Assembly (NCBI GenBank): GCA_964540005.1 | Contig: CAZILN010000095.1 | Location: forward strand, 1-29,848 | Reading direction: 5' to 3' | From: CAZILN01 sp964540005 | GTDB lineage: Bacteria > Bacteroidota > Bacteroidia > Bacteroidales > SM23-62 | DNA: 29,848 nt | Part shown: piece after piece, positions 1-8,165 of the stretch | How positions within the stretch are numbered: position 1 is the first letter of the stretch | How the letters are laid out: every line of letters begins with the position of its first letter | Notes under the pieces: generated by a model | What the model was told of the DNA's origin: nothing | Databases searched by the model: none | What the model saw: only the letters and a program-made list of their open reading frames with translations | Made by a program: the position numbers and the translations under genes

Positions 1-411
1 CATCATTTTATGAAGGAGGTGCCTGAGGATACCCTCCTGATCACTGCAGACACAATAGTATGGCTCAATGATCGTGTTATCGGCAAACCGGTTGACAGGA
101 CAGATGCCGTCAGGATCCTTAAAGAACTTTCAGGATCGGCACATGAAGTGATTACCGGTGTCTGTTTGAGTTCCGGTAAGAAAAAATATACATTCACCGC
201 CTCTTCTCTTGTGTATTTCTCTGAACTGACTGAAACTGAAATCAATTATTATATTGATCATTTTAAACCCTTTGATAAAGCAGGGGCATATGGCATACAG
301 GAATGGATTGGGTATATAGGCATTGAAAAGATCGAGGGATCCTATTTCAATGTAATGGGACTGCCGGTGCAGAAACTCTACGCCGAGCTTAAGAAGTTCG
401 CAGGCAAATAA
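1..411 (+). CDS. maf: Maf-like nucleotide pyrophosphatase, 5' end cut off
   Basis: The reading frame is open from the first base, with His-His-Phe codons before the first Met at position 10, so the gene enters from outside the window and the N-terminal part is missing. About 136 codons remain of a family usually near 190 residues. The visible part carries the Maf hallmark TADTIV, followed by IGKP, a TGV segment, and GAYGIQ close to the C terminus with the typical YFNVMGLP tail. Maf proteins are cytoplasmic house-cleaning enzymes that hydrolyse non-canonical or modified nucleoside triphosphates such as dTTP/UTP analogues to the monophosphate and pyrophosphate. The missing N terminus would hold the SxSPRR-type motif. 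The secreted peptidase gene follows after about 55 bp on the same strand, with no evident functional link. Confidence 0.9.
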   Translation, partial: HHFMKEVPEDTLLITADTIVWLNDRVIGKPVDRTDAVRILKELSGSAHEVITGVCLSSGKKKYTFTASSLVYFSELTETEINYYIDHFKPFDKAGAYGIQEWIGYIGIEKIEGSYFNVMGLPVQKLYAELKKFAGK

Positions 412-412
412 A

Positions 413-464
413 TTCGCAAATTACAGATTCGAAAGAATAAGGTTCGCAAGAATAAGTTCGAAAG
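413..464. repeat. Degenerate 14-15 bp direct repeat in the Maf-S46 gap
   Basis: Almost the whole spacer between the two genes is made of imperfect units that begin TTCGCAA or TTCGAAAG and continue with AAGAATAAG. Units start at about 413, 428, 443 and 457, and the last is cut off by the start codon region at 467. The second and third units agree best. The function is unknown; it could be slippage-derived filler or part of a leader. Confidence 0.5.
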
Positions 465-466
465 TT

Positions 467-2629
467 ATGAATATAAAGAGAGCAGTAATGATCTGGCTGG
501 GGGCAATGCTTATAAACATCAGCCTGCCGGCTGAAGAAGGCATGTGGATGCCCTTGTTTCTTGAGGCACTGAATATTGAAGACATGCAGGATAAGGGATT
601 ACGATTAAGTGCCGGGGATATTTATGACATTAATAATTCAAGCCTTACCGATGCTGTTGTCATTTTCGGCCGGGGATGCACGGGAGAGTTGATTTCTGAT
701 AAAGGGCTGGTAATTACCAACCATCATTGCGGACTGGGGTATATACAATCACATTCTTCCCTGGCCAATGATTATATAACAGATGGTTTCTGGGCAGCCG
801 CTGCTGAGGATGAACTGCCCAATCCCGGACTGACCGTTACCTTTCTCAAAGGGATAGAAGATGTAAGCTCACTTGTACTCGAAGGAACGGATCCGGGTAC
901 CGATGATGCTCTGCGTACCGGTATTGTGCAGGCCAATATCGATTACCTGAGCGACAGCGTAAGCACGGTATCAGGCATGCAGGTGGAGATCAAAGCGTTT
1001 TATTACGGGAACGAATATTATATGTTCCTTTATGAGGTGTTCAGTGATGTCAGGCTGGTCGGGGCTCCTCCTTCTTCCATAGGGAAGTTCGGCGGTGATA
1101 CGGATAACTGGATGTGGCCCCGGCATACAGGGGATTTTTCCCTTTTCAGGATCTATGCGGATTCTGAAAACCGTCCGGCTGAATATTCTCCTGATAATGT
1201 CCCCTACAGGCCTGAGGTTCATCTGCCGGTCTCCCTTAAGGGATTTGACATGGATGATTTTACCATGGTTTGCGGGTATCCCGGCAGTACATTTCAGTTT
1301 CATACCTCGCATGGCATCAGGCAGATGACAGAAAAGACGGTTCCTGCAAAGATCAGGGTCAGGACTGAAAGGATGAATATTATGCAGTCAGCCATGGATG
1401 CCGATGCGGGTGTTCGTATAAAATATACCTCCAAGTTTGCCCGGGTGACCAATGCATGGAAAAAATGGATAGGTATGCTGCGTGGCCTGGAAAGACTGGA
1501 TGCCCTGGACCGGAAAATCGAAGCCGAGCAGAGCTTTCAGGAGTGGGCCGACAGGACAGAGCAGGGCAGGCAGGAATACGGATCTCTGCTCAAGCATTTT
1601 GACAGCCTCTATACCGAACTGGATGCTTACATACTGGCCAGTGATTATGAAAGGGAAATAGTGCAGGCCATAGAACTGTTCGGATTGATATCGGAGCTCT
1701 CTGAAACATATTTCACATACCTTGAGATTGGTGAGGATACAGGGTTGGAGTATAATCCCGATCCGGAAACCTTAGCCGGCATTCAGCGGTTTTTTAAAGA
1801 TTATTATGAGCCAGTTGACAGGCAGATATTTGCTTCCCTGATTAAGATCTATCTTGAGGACCTTCCATCAGCATTTCATCCGGAATACCTGAATTCACTG
1901 CTGAAAAAAAACAAGGGTGATCTCAAAAATGTGGCTGATTATATTTTCAGGAAGTCTGTGTTTACCAGGGAGGATGAACTTACTTCCCTGTTTACCAGCC
2001 TCGACAAGAAGACAATAAAGACCATAGGGAAGGACCCTGCATTTATACTGTACATGCAACTGAATTCAAAGCTGGTGCTGGCGGCTTTTAACACATACCG
2101 TATCAACCTCGAGCTGGATCATGCATACAGGAAATATGTCAGGGGTCTGAGGGAGATGGAACAGGACCGGCGGTTTTACCCGGATGCTAATTTTACCATG
2201 AGGATCACATATGGAAAGATAGATGATTACAATCCAAGGGATGCCGTTAATTATAAATATTATACTACTCTGGATGGCATCATGGAAAAGGACAATCCGG
2301 ACATATATGATTATGACGTTCCCGGGAAGTTGAAAGAACTATACAGGGAAAAGGATTATGGGAGATACAGCACGAATGATACCATGCATGTATGTTTCAT
2401 TGCCAGCAATCATACCTCGGGAGGTAATTCCGGTTCACCGGTGCTGAATGCAGACGGGGAACTGATAGGTGTGAATTTTGACAGGAACTGGGAAGGGACA
2501 ATGAGCGATTATATGTATGATCCGGACCAGTGCAGGAACATAAGCCTCGATATAAGGTACGCCCTGTTCATCATTGATAAATTTGCCGGGGCCGGTCACC
2601 TGGTGGAAGAAATGACCCTTGTTGAATGA
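467..2629 (+). CDS. S46 family dipeptidyl-peptidase, DPP11-type (Asp/Glu-specific)
   Basis: This 720-residue serine peptidase of family S46 (DPP7/DPP11) removes dipeptides from the N terminus of peptides in the periplasm of Bacteroidota. A hydrophobic signal peptide (about residues 1-22, ending near LPA) precedes the mature EEGMW start typical of the family. The catalytic His lies in TNHHCG (residues 85-89), the Asp in the FGGDTDNW motif, and the nucleophile in GGNSGSP at Ser655. Arg673 follows in FDRNWE. In Porphyromonas gingivalis DPP11 the catalytic Ser is 655 and Arg673 confers Asp/Glu preference at P1, while DPP7 has Gly there. Length, Ser and Arg positions coincide here, so DPP11 specificity is inferred. 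A helical domain fills the middle (about 300-560). Such enzymes feed amino-acid-fermenting Bacteroidota. The gene seems to stand alone. Confidence 0.95.
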   Translation: MNIKRAVMIWLGAMLINISLPAEEGMWMPLFLEALNIEDMQDKGLRLSAGDIYDINNSSLTDAVVIFGRGCTGELISDKGLVITNHHCGLGYIQSHSSLANDYITDGFWAAAAEDELPNPGLTVTFLKGIEDVSSLVLEGTDPGTDDALRTGIVQANIDYLSDSVSTVSGMQVEIKAFYYGNEYYMFLYEVFSDVRLVGAPPSSIGKFGGDTDNWMWPRHTGDFSLFRIYADSENRPAEYSPDNVPYRPEVHLPVSLKGFDMDDFTMVCGYPGSTFQFHTSHGIRQMTEKTVPAKIRVRTERMNIMQSAMDADAGVRIKYTSKFARVTNAWKKWIGMLRGLERLDALDRKIEAEQSFQEWADRTEQGRQEYGSLLKHFDSLYTELDAYILASDYEREIVQAIELFGLISELSETYFTYLEIGEDTGLEYNPDPETLAGIQRFFKDYYEPVDRQIFASLIKIYLEDLPSAFHPEYLNSLLKKNKGDLKNVADYIFRKSVFTREDELTSLFTSLDKKTIKTIGKDPAFILYMQLNSKLVLAAFNTYRINLELDHAYRKYVRGLREMEQDRRFYPDANFTMRITYGKIDDYNPRDAVNYKYYTTLDGIMEKDNPDIYDYDVPGKLKELYREKDYGRYSTNDTMHVCFIASNHTSGGNSGSPVLNADGELIGVNFDRNWEGTMSDYMYDPDQCRNISLDIRYALFIIDKFAGAGHLVEEMTLVE

Positions 2630-2665
2630 TTTGACTGAATCAGCAATTTTTAAACACTTTCAGAA

Positions 2666-3367
2666 ATGAACAACGAATTAGGTATCCTGACTCTCTCGGC
2701 AGCTTCTCTCGGATTTATTCATACGGTACTCGGACCGGATCATTACCTTCCCTTTATCGTTATGTCCAAAGCCAGGGGCTGGTCAGTCTTTAAGACCGGT
2801 TGGATCACTGTCCTTTGTGGGATAGGCCATGTGGGTAGTTCCATACTACTGGGCGTTATTGGACTATCGGTTGGTTTTGGGATTTCCAGGCTGAACGGGA
2901 TTGAGGGGTTCCGTGGGAACCTTGCTGCATGGCTGCTGGTACTTTTTGGCGCTGTCTATGGAGTATGGGGAATTTACCGTATTTACAGGAAAAAGCCACA
3001 TAAACATATTCATTTGCATGAAGACGGTACCGCACATGTGCATGACCATACCCATGCAGAAGAACATGACCATGTTCACAGCAAGAATATTACTCCCTGG
3101 GTCCTGTTCACTATCTTTGTGCTGGGTCCATGTGAATCAATTATACCTTTCCTTATGTACCCGGCCGCAGACAGCAGTACCTGGGGGATTGTCCAGGTAG
3201 CCCTTGTGTTCTCTTTAACTACCATACTTACCATGCTGGGCATCGTCATCCTTGCCTCTTACGGTCTGCGATTTGTTCGCCTGGGCAGGCTTGAAAAGTA
3301 TACTCACCTGATTGCCGGTGTTACCATTCTTCTGAGCGGCCTGGCAATATTGTTCATGGGGCTCTGA
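2666..3367 (+). CDS. TauE/UreH/NicO-like membrane protein with His-rich loop, possible Ni/Co transporter
   Basis: The product is a 233-residue integral membrane protein with about six hydrophobic segments. The first carries GFIHTVLGPDHYLPF (H19, D25, H26), which resembles the HxxxxDH metal-coordinating signature of nickel/cobalt transporters. A hydrophilic loop at about residues 108-141 contains 11 histidines, many in HxH pairs. A later GPCESIIPFL motif (around 154-163) starts the second half. This layout is typical of the UreH-like/NicO families, often annotated as sulfite exporter TauE/SafE. Known relatives move Ni2+ or Co2+, and the His loop suggests metal binding. Nickel would be needed by the two [NiFe] hydrogenases further along, but they are 15 kb away and this link is an inference. 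Uptake and efflux cannot be told apart from the sequence. Confidence 0.75.
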   Translation: MNNELGILTLSAASLGFIHTVLGPDHYLPFIVMSKARGWSVFKTGWITVLCGIGHVGSSILLGVIGLSVGFGISRLNGIEGFRGNLAAWLLVLFGAVYGVWGIYRIYRKKPHKHIHLHEDGTAHVHDHTHAEEHDHVHSKNITPWVLFTIFVLGPCESIIPFLMYPAADSSTWGIVQVALVFSLTTILTMLGIVILASYGLRFVRLGRLEKYTHLIAGVTILLSGLAILFMGL

Positions 3368-3368
3368 G

Positions 3369-3470
3369 CCATCGGATGAACCGATCCGATGAACCGATCC
3401 GATGAACCGATCCGATGAATCGATCCGATGAACCGATCCGATGAACCGATCCGATGAATCGATCCGATGG
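3369..3470. repeat. 13-bp tandem repeat array bounded by 9-bp inverted ends
   Basis: Seven complete units and a partial eighth of CCGATGAACCGAT run head to tail from 3373 to 3470. The first unit starts CGG, and units 4 and 7 read CCGATGAATCGAT. The outer ends, CCATCGGAT (3369-3377) and ATCCGATGG (3462-3470), are perfect inverted repeats, so a transcript could close over the array. The array fills the space between the two convergent stop codons. There are no spacers, so it is not a CRISPR. It may work as a bidirectional terminator or be slippage-expanded DNA. Confidence 0.9.
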
Positions 3471-3962
3471 CTAGGTCAGGTTTATGAATTCATAGGAGTT
3501 TCCCGAGCTGTCAAGAAACCTGGTAAAATCACTGAAACTGATCACCAGGGTTGCCGTATTGATGTTGGGATGGAAGCTTAATCTTTCGGCTTTCCGGAGT
3601 TTTTCATCTATGAAGATGCGGACGTGTTTGTCTGTATCGTTTATCAGGCCGAAGGGAGTCACAGAACCGGGAGTCAGTCCCAGGTATTTCGCCAGTCTCT
3701 TATCCGAGGCCAGGCTCAGTTTACCCTGTTTCAGTAATTGCTCCAGGTCACGAATGGCCAGCTTGTTAAGATGGTCGATGATCACAAGATAATGCCTGTT
3801 TCCTTTATGGTTCCGGAAGAAAAGATTCTTACAATGCGTGGAAACAATATCCTTCCAGTGTTCAAGAGCTGCTTCCACAGTCGGGGCGGCAGGATGCTCA
3901 TGGTATTCAAAGCTGATCCCCAGGGTGGCCAGGTGCTCATATAATCGCGGATCTCCATTCAT
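3471..3962 (-). CDS. ProXp-ala/PrdX-type YbaK-domain aminoacyl-tRNA deacylase
   Basis: This 163-residue single-domain protein belongs to the YbaK/ProX superfamily of trans-editing factors, which hydrolyse mischarged aminoacyl-tRNAs in the cytoplasm. Members of the PrdX/ProXp-ala branch clear Ala-tRNA(Pro). Visible motifs are the EYHEHPAAPTVEAA start region, a conserved Lys in CKNLFF (residue 45), the KLSLASDKRL strand-helix, and GLTPGSVTPFGLIND, which frames the substrate pocket. Length matches stand-alone members (about 160-170). It is the last gene of the minus-strand run miaB-mtaB-TPR-this gene; its start lies one base past the stop of the TPR gene, so the two are probably translationally coupled. 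Exact substrate specificity within the family cannot be read from sequence alone. Confidence 0.9.
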   Translation of the reverse strand: MNGDPRLYEHLATLGISFEYHEHPAAPTVEAALEHWKDIVSTHCKNLFFRNHKGNRHYLVIIDHLNKLAIRDLEQLLKQGKLSLASDKRLAKYLGLTPGSVTPFGLINDTDKHVRIFIDEKLRKAERLSFHPNINTATLVISFSDFTRFLDSSGNSYEFINLT

Positions 3963-3963
3963 G

Positions 3964-5262
3964 TCATTCCTGGTTCATGAACCGTTCCTCTTTTAAGCGG
4001 TTAATACGCCCTTCCACATATTCATAAATGGCCTGTATCCTTTCATCTTCCTCGGTATTCTGGTTTGCTTCCCTGGAATACCTGAGAAAACCCTCGTAAA
4101 ATGTGATGGCATTGTTATAATCTTTCAATCCGTTATCATATATCTGTGCGACGAAAAGGAAGATCAGGTAGTCTTTTTTATTTATGGAATATGCACTCTG
4201 ATAATAATTGATAGCTGTTTGAAAATTATGAAGCACATTATTCAGTTCAGCCAGGTCAATGTACACTTTCCTGAGATCGGCGGAATCGGGCATCATCAGG
4301 TATACAGTCTTTTCCAGTAACTTAAGGCCCTCTTCTTCACGGTTACCGTACCTGCAGGCATTTGCCAGGAAGTAGGTCGTTTCGGCATCAAGACTGTCCA
4401 GGTTATGGGCCCGGAAGAGGTATCTCTGGGCATTGTTGTAATCCTTCATCTTGTAATAACACAGTCCCAGGTACTTATTCACAAAGCTTGAGCTTGTATC
4501 ACTGGCATTGAGGTATTGAAAATCATTTATGCCCGAAGGGAAGTCTTCCCTCAGATAATAGATGTACCCTTGCAGTTTCCTCAGTTCTGTATAGGCTGAA
4601 TCAATTAGAAGGCTTGAGCTGGCGATATAGAGGCTTCTGTTCAGGTCCTTTTTGGCGAGGTACAGGTTGGTCATGTATGTTGCCATTAGAAGGTCATTCG
4701 GATTCAGTGAATTGGCCCTCCGGTAAAATTCCAGGGCCATGTCAACACTGTCCAACAGCTGGTAGCAGCGCCCGGCCTGTTTATAATAATAATAGTTCAT
4801 GTTATCCATGCTCAGCAGGTCCAGGAATTGATCGAGTGCCTTGCCGTAATAGCCCATGCTCCGGTAGAGGGTCCCCAACTGAACCTTGGAAGCTATATGG
4901 GTGGAATCGATCTGCAGATATTCTTCATAGCTGTGAATGGCCTCCTTTATCCTGCCCAGCCGTTCGTAGGTCCGGCCAATAGTAAAGACAATCCCGGGAT
5001 TCAGGCTGTCCAGTTCCCTAACCCTCAGGAAATCATCCAGGGCCCGCTCGAAACGTGACAGATCGAAGGATGCGAGTCCACGCAGCCTGTGCAGTTCAGC
5101 ATCAATAAGGTTATTCTGCTCCAGGGAATCAACCAGGGCGCATACCTGAACAAACTGGTTCGTTGAATACAGGTCTTTTGCAAGTTGGTGAACTTCAGTT
5201 GTTTGTGCATAGGCTCCGGAACCGGCCACGAGAATAAGTATACTTAAGACTGAGATTTTCAT
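3964..5262 (-). CDS. Exported TPR-repeat protein
   Basis: The product has 432 residues, an N-terminal signal peptide (about 1-19, cleavage near AYA/Q) and then roughly ten tetratricopeptide repeats to about residue 400. Typical units include GRTYERLGRIKEAIHSYEEY and LGLCYYKMKDYNNAQRYLFR. No catalytic domain is visible; TPR arrays are protein-protein scaffolds, here probably in the periplasm. The gene lies between mtaB (38 bp upstream) and the PrdX-like gene (1 bp downstream). A TAnnTTTG match on the minus strand (5288-5281, TATTTTTG) sits about 20 bp before the start, but no paired upstream element is clear. I cannot name a partner. Co-transcription with tRNA-modification genes may be positional only. 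Confidence 0.85.
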   Translation of the reverse strand: MKISVLSILILVAGSGAYAQTTEVHQLAKDLYSTNQFVQVCALVDSLEQNNLIDAELHRLRGLASFDLSRFERALDDFLRVRELDSLNPGIVFTIGRTYERLGRIKEAIHSYEEYLQIDSTHIASKVQLGTLYRSMGYYGKALDQFLDLLSMDNMNYYYYKQAGRCYQLLDSVDMALEFYRRANSLNPNDLLMATYMTNLYLAKKDLNRSLYIASSSLLIDSAYTELRKLQGYIYYLREDFPSGINDFQYLNASDTSSSFVNKYLGLCYYKMKDYNNAQRYLFRAHNLDSLDAETTYFLANACRYGNREEEGLKLLEKTVYLMMPDSADLRKVYIDLAELNNVLHNFQTAINYYQSAYSINKKDYLIFLFVAQIYDNGLKDYNNAITFYEGFLRYSREANQNTEEDERIQAIYEYVEGRINRLKEERFMNQE

Positions 5263-5300
5263 AGCATTATATTGAGATCACAAAAATATAAAAAAACCTG

Positions 5301-6587
5301 TTATTTAAGCATCCTGCCAGTGAGTTCGGGATCCTCTCCTTCAGCAATCCCGGTAAGTAAGACCTTTTTCACAAGATTAGATTCCATATCATCGGATCTG
5401 AAGGTAACAGGCACATAAAGTTCTCCGTGTCCCCAGGCCTGTTTTTCCCGAAGTTTTTCGATAAGTACTTCCTGTGTCTTTCCGATCAGACCGGTACGGT
5501 ACCTGATTTTGTTCTCCAGTGAGATCCGCCGCATTATTTCGGATCTCTCATTCTTGATCTTTTCCGGAACCTGTTCCGGCATCCGGTCGGCCCGCGTGCC
5601 TTTACGGCGCGAGTATTTAAAGGTATGAATATGGCTGAACCCTATGTCTTTTACAATAAGGCAGCTCAGATCAAAATCTTCCTGAGTTTCACCCGGAAAG
5701 CCAACAATAATATCTGTAGTAAGATTGAAATCCTTATGGCTGGCACGTATCCTGTCGATGACATCCCTGTATTCCCGGAGCGAATACATCCTGCGCATGC
5801 GCAGAAGGATCTTATCAGAACCGCTTTGCAGACAGAGGTGGAGATGGGGCATCAGCCTGGGATCATTAAAGAGGTCGATGAAGCCTTCGCCAAAACCATC
5901 GGGTTCCATGGAAGAGATCCTCAGCCTGAAATTGCCCGGGATCTTCAGTATCCCTTCAATAAGGGATTCAAAATTCGTTTCACCGTGCATGTACCGGCCT
6001 ATGTTCACACCGGTCAGCACAAGCTCCTTATACCCGTAATCAAGCACCTGCCGGATATTATCCAGTATGTCCCCGGGCGGCCTGCTGAGGGCCTTACCTC
6101 TAACAAAGGGGACAATGCAGAAGGTGCAGTAATTATCACAGCCGTCCTGTATCTTAATGAGGCTGCGGGTGTGCAGTGTTGTATCAGCGGGTTTGTAAGC
6201 GAACACATCAGGCAGGTATTGTCCGGGATCAGTAAGCTCTCCTTTCAGGTGTGCTTCGGCAAGGGAAAAAACGGAGGTTTTGCGGTCGTTCTCTATGTAA
6301 TAATCCGCCTGCAGCGTTTCTGCCAGTGTTCCCTTATGATTGTTAACCATACAGCCTGTAACGATCACCAGGGGCTCATTATCCTTCCGGGTAGCCTGGC
6401 TGATCAGGTTCCTGGACTTCCTGTCGCTCTGGCCGGTTACGGTACAGGTATTGACAATATAGACATCCGCCGGATCATTGAAGTCCACGATCCGGTAACC
6501 GGCAGCATGGAATTCTGAAACTATCGAATCGGTTTCAAACTGGTTGAGGCGGCAGCCCAGGGTTTTAAAGGCAACACTCCTGTTCAT
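5301..6587 (-). CDS. mtaB: tRNA t6A37 methylthiotransferase MtaB
   Basis: This 428-residue radical-SAM methylthiotransferase should convert t6A37 to ms2t6A37 in tRNAs reading ANN codons. The N-terminal domain binds one [4Fe-4S] cluster through Cys12 (TLGCRLNQFETD), Cys48 (NTCTVT) and Cys79 (VTGCMV). The radical-SAM cluster uses CDNYCTFC (Cys150, 154, 157). The TLGC-NQ-E signature and the IQDGCDNYCTFC region favour MtaB over MiaB or RimO. A C-terminal TRAM-like region (about 365-428) follows. The start codon overlaps the miaB stop by 4 bp (ATGA), which supports coupled translation with the upstream paralogue. Confidence 0.9.
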   Translation of the reverse strand: MNRSVAFKTLGCRLNQFETDSIVSEFHAAGYRIVDFNDPADVYIVNTCTVTGQSDRKSRNLISQATRKDNEPLVIVTGCMVNNHKGTLAETLQADYYIENDRKTSVFSLAEAHLKGELTDPGQYLPDVFAYKPADTTLHTRSLIKIQDGCDNYCTFCIVPFVRGKALSRPPGDILDNIRQVLDYGYKELVLTGVNIGRYMHGETNFESLIEGILKIPGNFRLRISSMEPDGFGEGFIDLFNDPRLMPHLHLCLQSGSDKILLRMRRMYSLREYRDVIDRIRASHKDFNLTTDIIVGFPGETQEDFDLSCLIVKDIGFSHIHTFKYSRRKGTRADRMPEQVPEKIKNERSEIMRRISLENKIRYRTGLIGKTQEVLIEKLREKQAWGHGELYVPVTFRSDDMESNLVKKVLLTGIAEGEDPELTGRMLK

Positions 6588-8056
6588 TTCCTGCTCATTT
6601 CCGGTTCACTGCTGTGAACCATGTTGCCTTCTACAGAAAAATCCGAGGATGAACTGACCCTGACATCGACAAAACTCCCAATAAGGCCGGTATCCTGTGA
6701 AGGGAAACGAATAATGATCCTGCCTTCTGTATGCCCGGAAAGATATCCTTTCTTGCGATCGGTCCCGGTAACCAGTACCCGGACCGTCCTGCCGATCATC
6801 CCTGAATTATAGGCGGAAGAATGGATCTTCAGCTGCTCGGTCAGTTTATGCAGGCGGTCTTTTTTTACCCGCAGGGGAATATCATCTTCCCACCTGGAGC
6901 TGGTGGCACCCGGCCTGGGGGAATATATTGCTATGTAAGCCATATTGAAACGGAATTCAGCCATGGCTTTCATTGAATTCCCGAACTGGGAATCATCTTC
7001 TCCGGTAAAACCGACAATGATGTCAGTAAATATTGTAGCCTGTGGTATCAGTCGCCTGATGGTTTTGATGATTTGCCGGTATTTCTCAAGATCATGGTTC
7101 CGGTTCATTTTAATAAGCACCTTATCATCGCCTGATTGCAGGGGCAGATGGACCTGCTTTGCCAGGCAGGAGTACCTGCTGATCACTTCAATCACCTCCT
7201 CTGTCATATCCCTTGGGTGGGGAGAGGTGAAGTAAACCCAGAATTCACGCCCCGACTCATTACCTATCCGTCCTATCCGTCCTAGCAGCTCTGCAAAGGA
7301 AATTTCATCCCTCTTCTTATCTCTCCCGTACGAATTGACATTTTGTCCCAGCAAAGTTATTGATTTATAGCCTCCGGATATCAGCAGGCGTATTTCTTCA
7401 AGGATCTCAGAAGAAGGTCTGGAAACTTCACGGCCCCTGGTGTAGGGTACGGCACAAAAGGTGCAGAACTTGTCACAACCGTTCTGTATTGGGACAAAGG
7501 CTTCAAATTCAGACTGGTATGTGGGCTGTACCCTCCAGAATTTCCGAATAGGGGCGGGGGCGACAGGAGCTATGTCTCCGGCTTCCACCGGTGAACCCAC
7601 CCTGAAGAGGTCCAGGTCAACAGGTTTTGAATATTCCTCCCCGCCTGCCGTTGCAGTTCTGTCCTTTCGGGCTATGGCCGTGCGATGCTCAGTGGATTTA
7701 TGGACAAGAGGTGTGACTACCCCGTATTGCCGGATCATTTCGTTAAAATCCGGTAATTCTTCCATGGTGAAGACCAGGTCGAATAACTTCAGGAATCTCA
7801 TCTTGTCTGCCGGGAGTATACATCCCGAGACAAAGGTGATCAGGTTTCGTCCAGATTTCTTCTTGTTCCAGCCGGCTATGCGTGAGTAAACCTTATCGAT
7901 GGATTTCTGGCGGACCGAGCAGGCCAGGATCCCCAGAATGTCTGCCCGGTCCTCATCATCGGTCCATGCATACCCTGTCTCTTCGAGTACCGTTCGTACC
8001 CGTTCACTGTCAGAGGTATTCATCTGACATCCCAGTGTCACCAGATGATAATGCAT
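6584..8056 (-). CDS. miaB: tRNA i6A37 methylthiotransferase MiaB
   Basis: The product is a 490-residue radical-SAM methylthiotransferase. MiaB converts i6A37 to ms2i6A37 in tRNAs reading UNN codons. Motifs in order: TLGCQMN (Cys10), ACSVRQK (Cys46) and VSGC (Cys79) for the auxiliary cluster; CDKFCTFC (Cys194, 198, 201) with PYTRGRE for the SAM cluster; a TRAM domain at about 415-480. The segment between the two domains (about 118-185) is some 35 residues longer than in the Escherichia coli enzyme, where the radical-SAM cysteines begin near 157. ACSVRQK replaces the commoner TCAVREK. Since the next gene encodes the MtaB paralogue, the pair covers both methylthio pathways; RimO is unlikely because of the GCQMN and CTFCAVPYTRGRE motifs. 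The last ten or so residues after the TRAM domain are not recognisable. Confidence 0.88.
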   Translation of the reverse strand: MHYHLVTLGCQMNTSDSERVRTVLEETGYAWTDDEDRADILGILACSVRQKSIDKVYSRIAGWNKKKSGRNLITFVSGCILPADKMRFLKLFDLVFTMEELPDFNEMIRQYGVVTPLVHKSTEHRTAIARKDRTATAGGEEYSKPVDLDLFRVGSPVEAGDIAPVAPAPIRKFWRVQPTYQSEFEAFVPIQNGCDKFCTFCAVPYTRGREVSRPSSEILEEIRLLISGGYKSITLLGQNVNSYGRDKKRDEISFAELLGRIGRIGNESGREFWVYFTSPHPRDMTEEVIEVISRYSCLAKQVHLPLQSGDDKVLIKMNRNHDLEKYRQIIKTIRRLIPQATIFTDIIVGFTGEDDSQFGNSMKAMAEFRFNMAYIAIYSPRPGATSSRWEDDIPLRVKKDRLHKLTEQLKIHSSAYNSGMIGRTVRVLVTGTDRKKGYLSGHTEGRIIIRFPSQDTGLIGSFVDVRVSSSSDFSVEGNMVHSSEPEMSRK

Positions 8057-8165
8057 GAGCCGGATTATTAAAAATACACTTCAGCATGGATATTACCTGC
8101 CATTTCTCTTTTATATTCGGGATCAGTTATTGAAACCCCGAACTTCCTGATTTGTTCAAAATCAA

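Noticed and set aside
2627..2642. TGATT/AATCA hairpin after the S46 gene as a terminator
   Set aside because: A 5-bp AT-rich stem that includes the stop codon and is followed by only a short T-run; too weak to call.
3369..3470. CRISPR-like repeat
   Set aside because: Units are only 13 bp and directly adjoining with no spacers, and no cas genes are nearby.
5625..6518. Long plus-strand open frame of 297 codons
   Set aside because: It lies fully antisense to mtaB, whose three N-domain Cys and radical-SAM motif are intact; the antisense translation has no recognisable domain.
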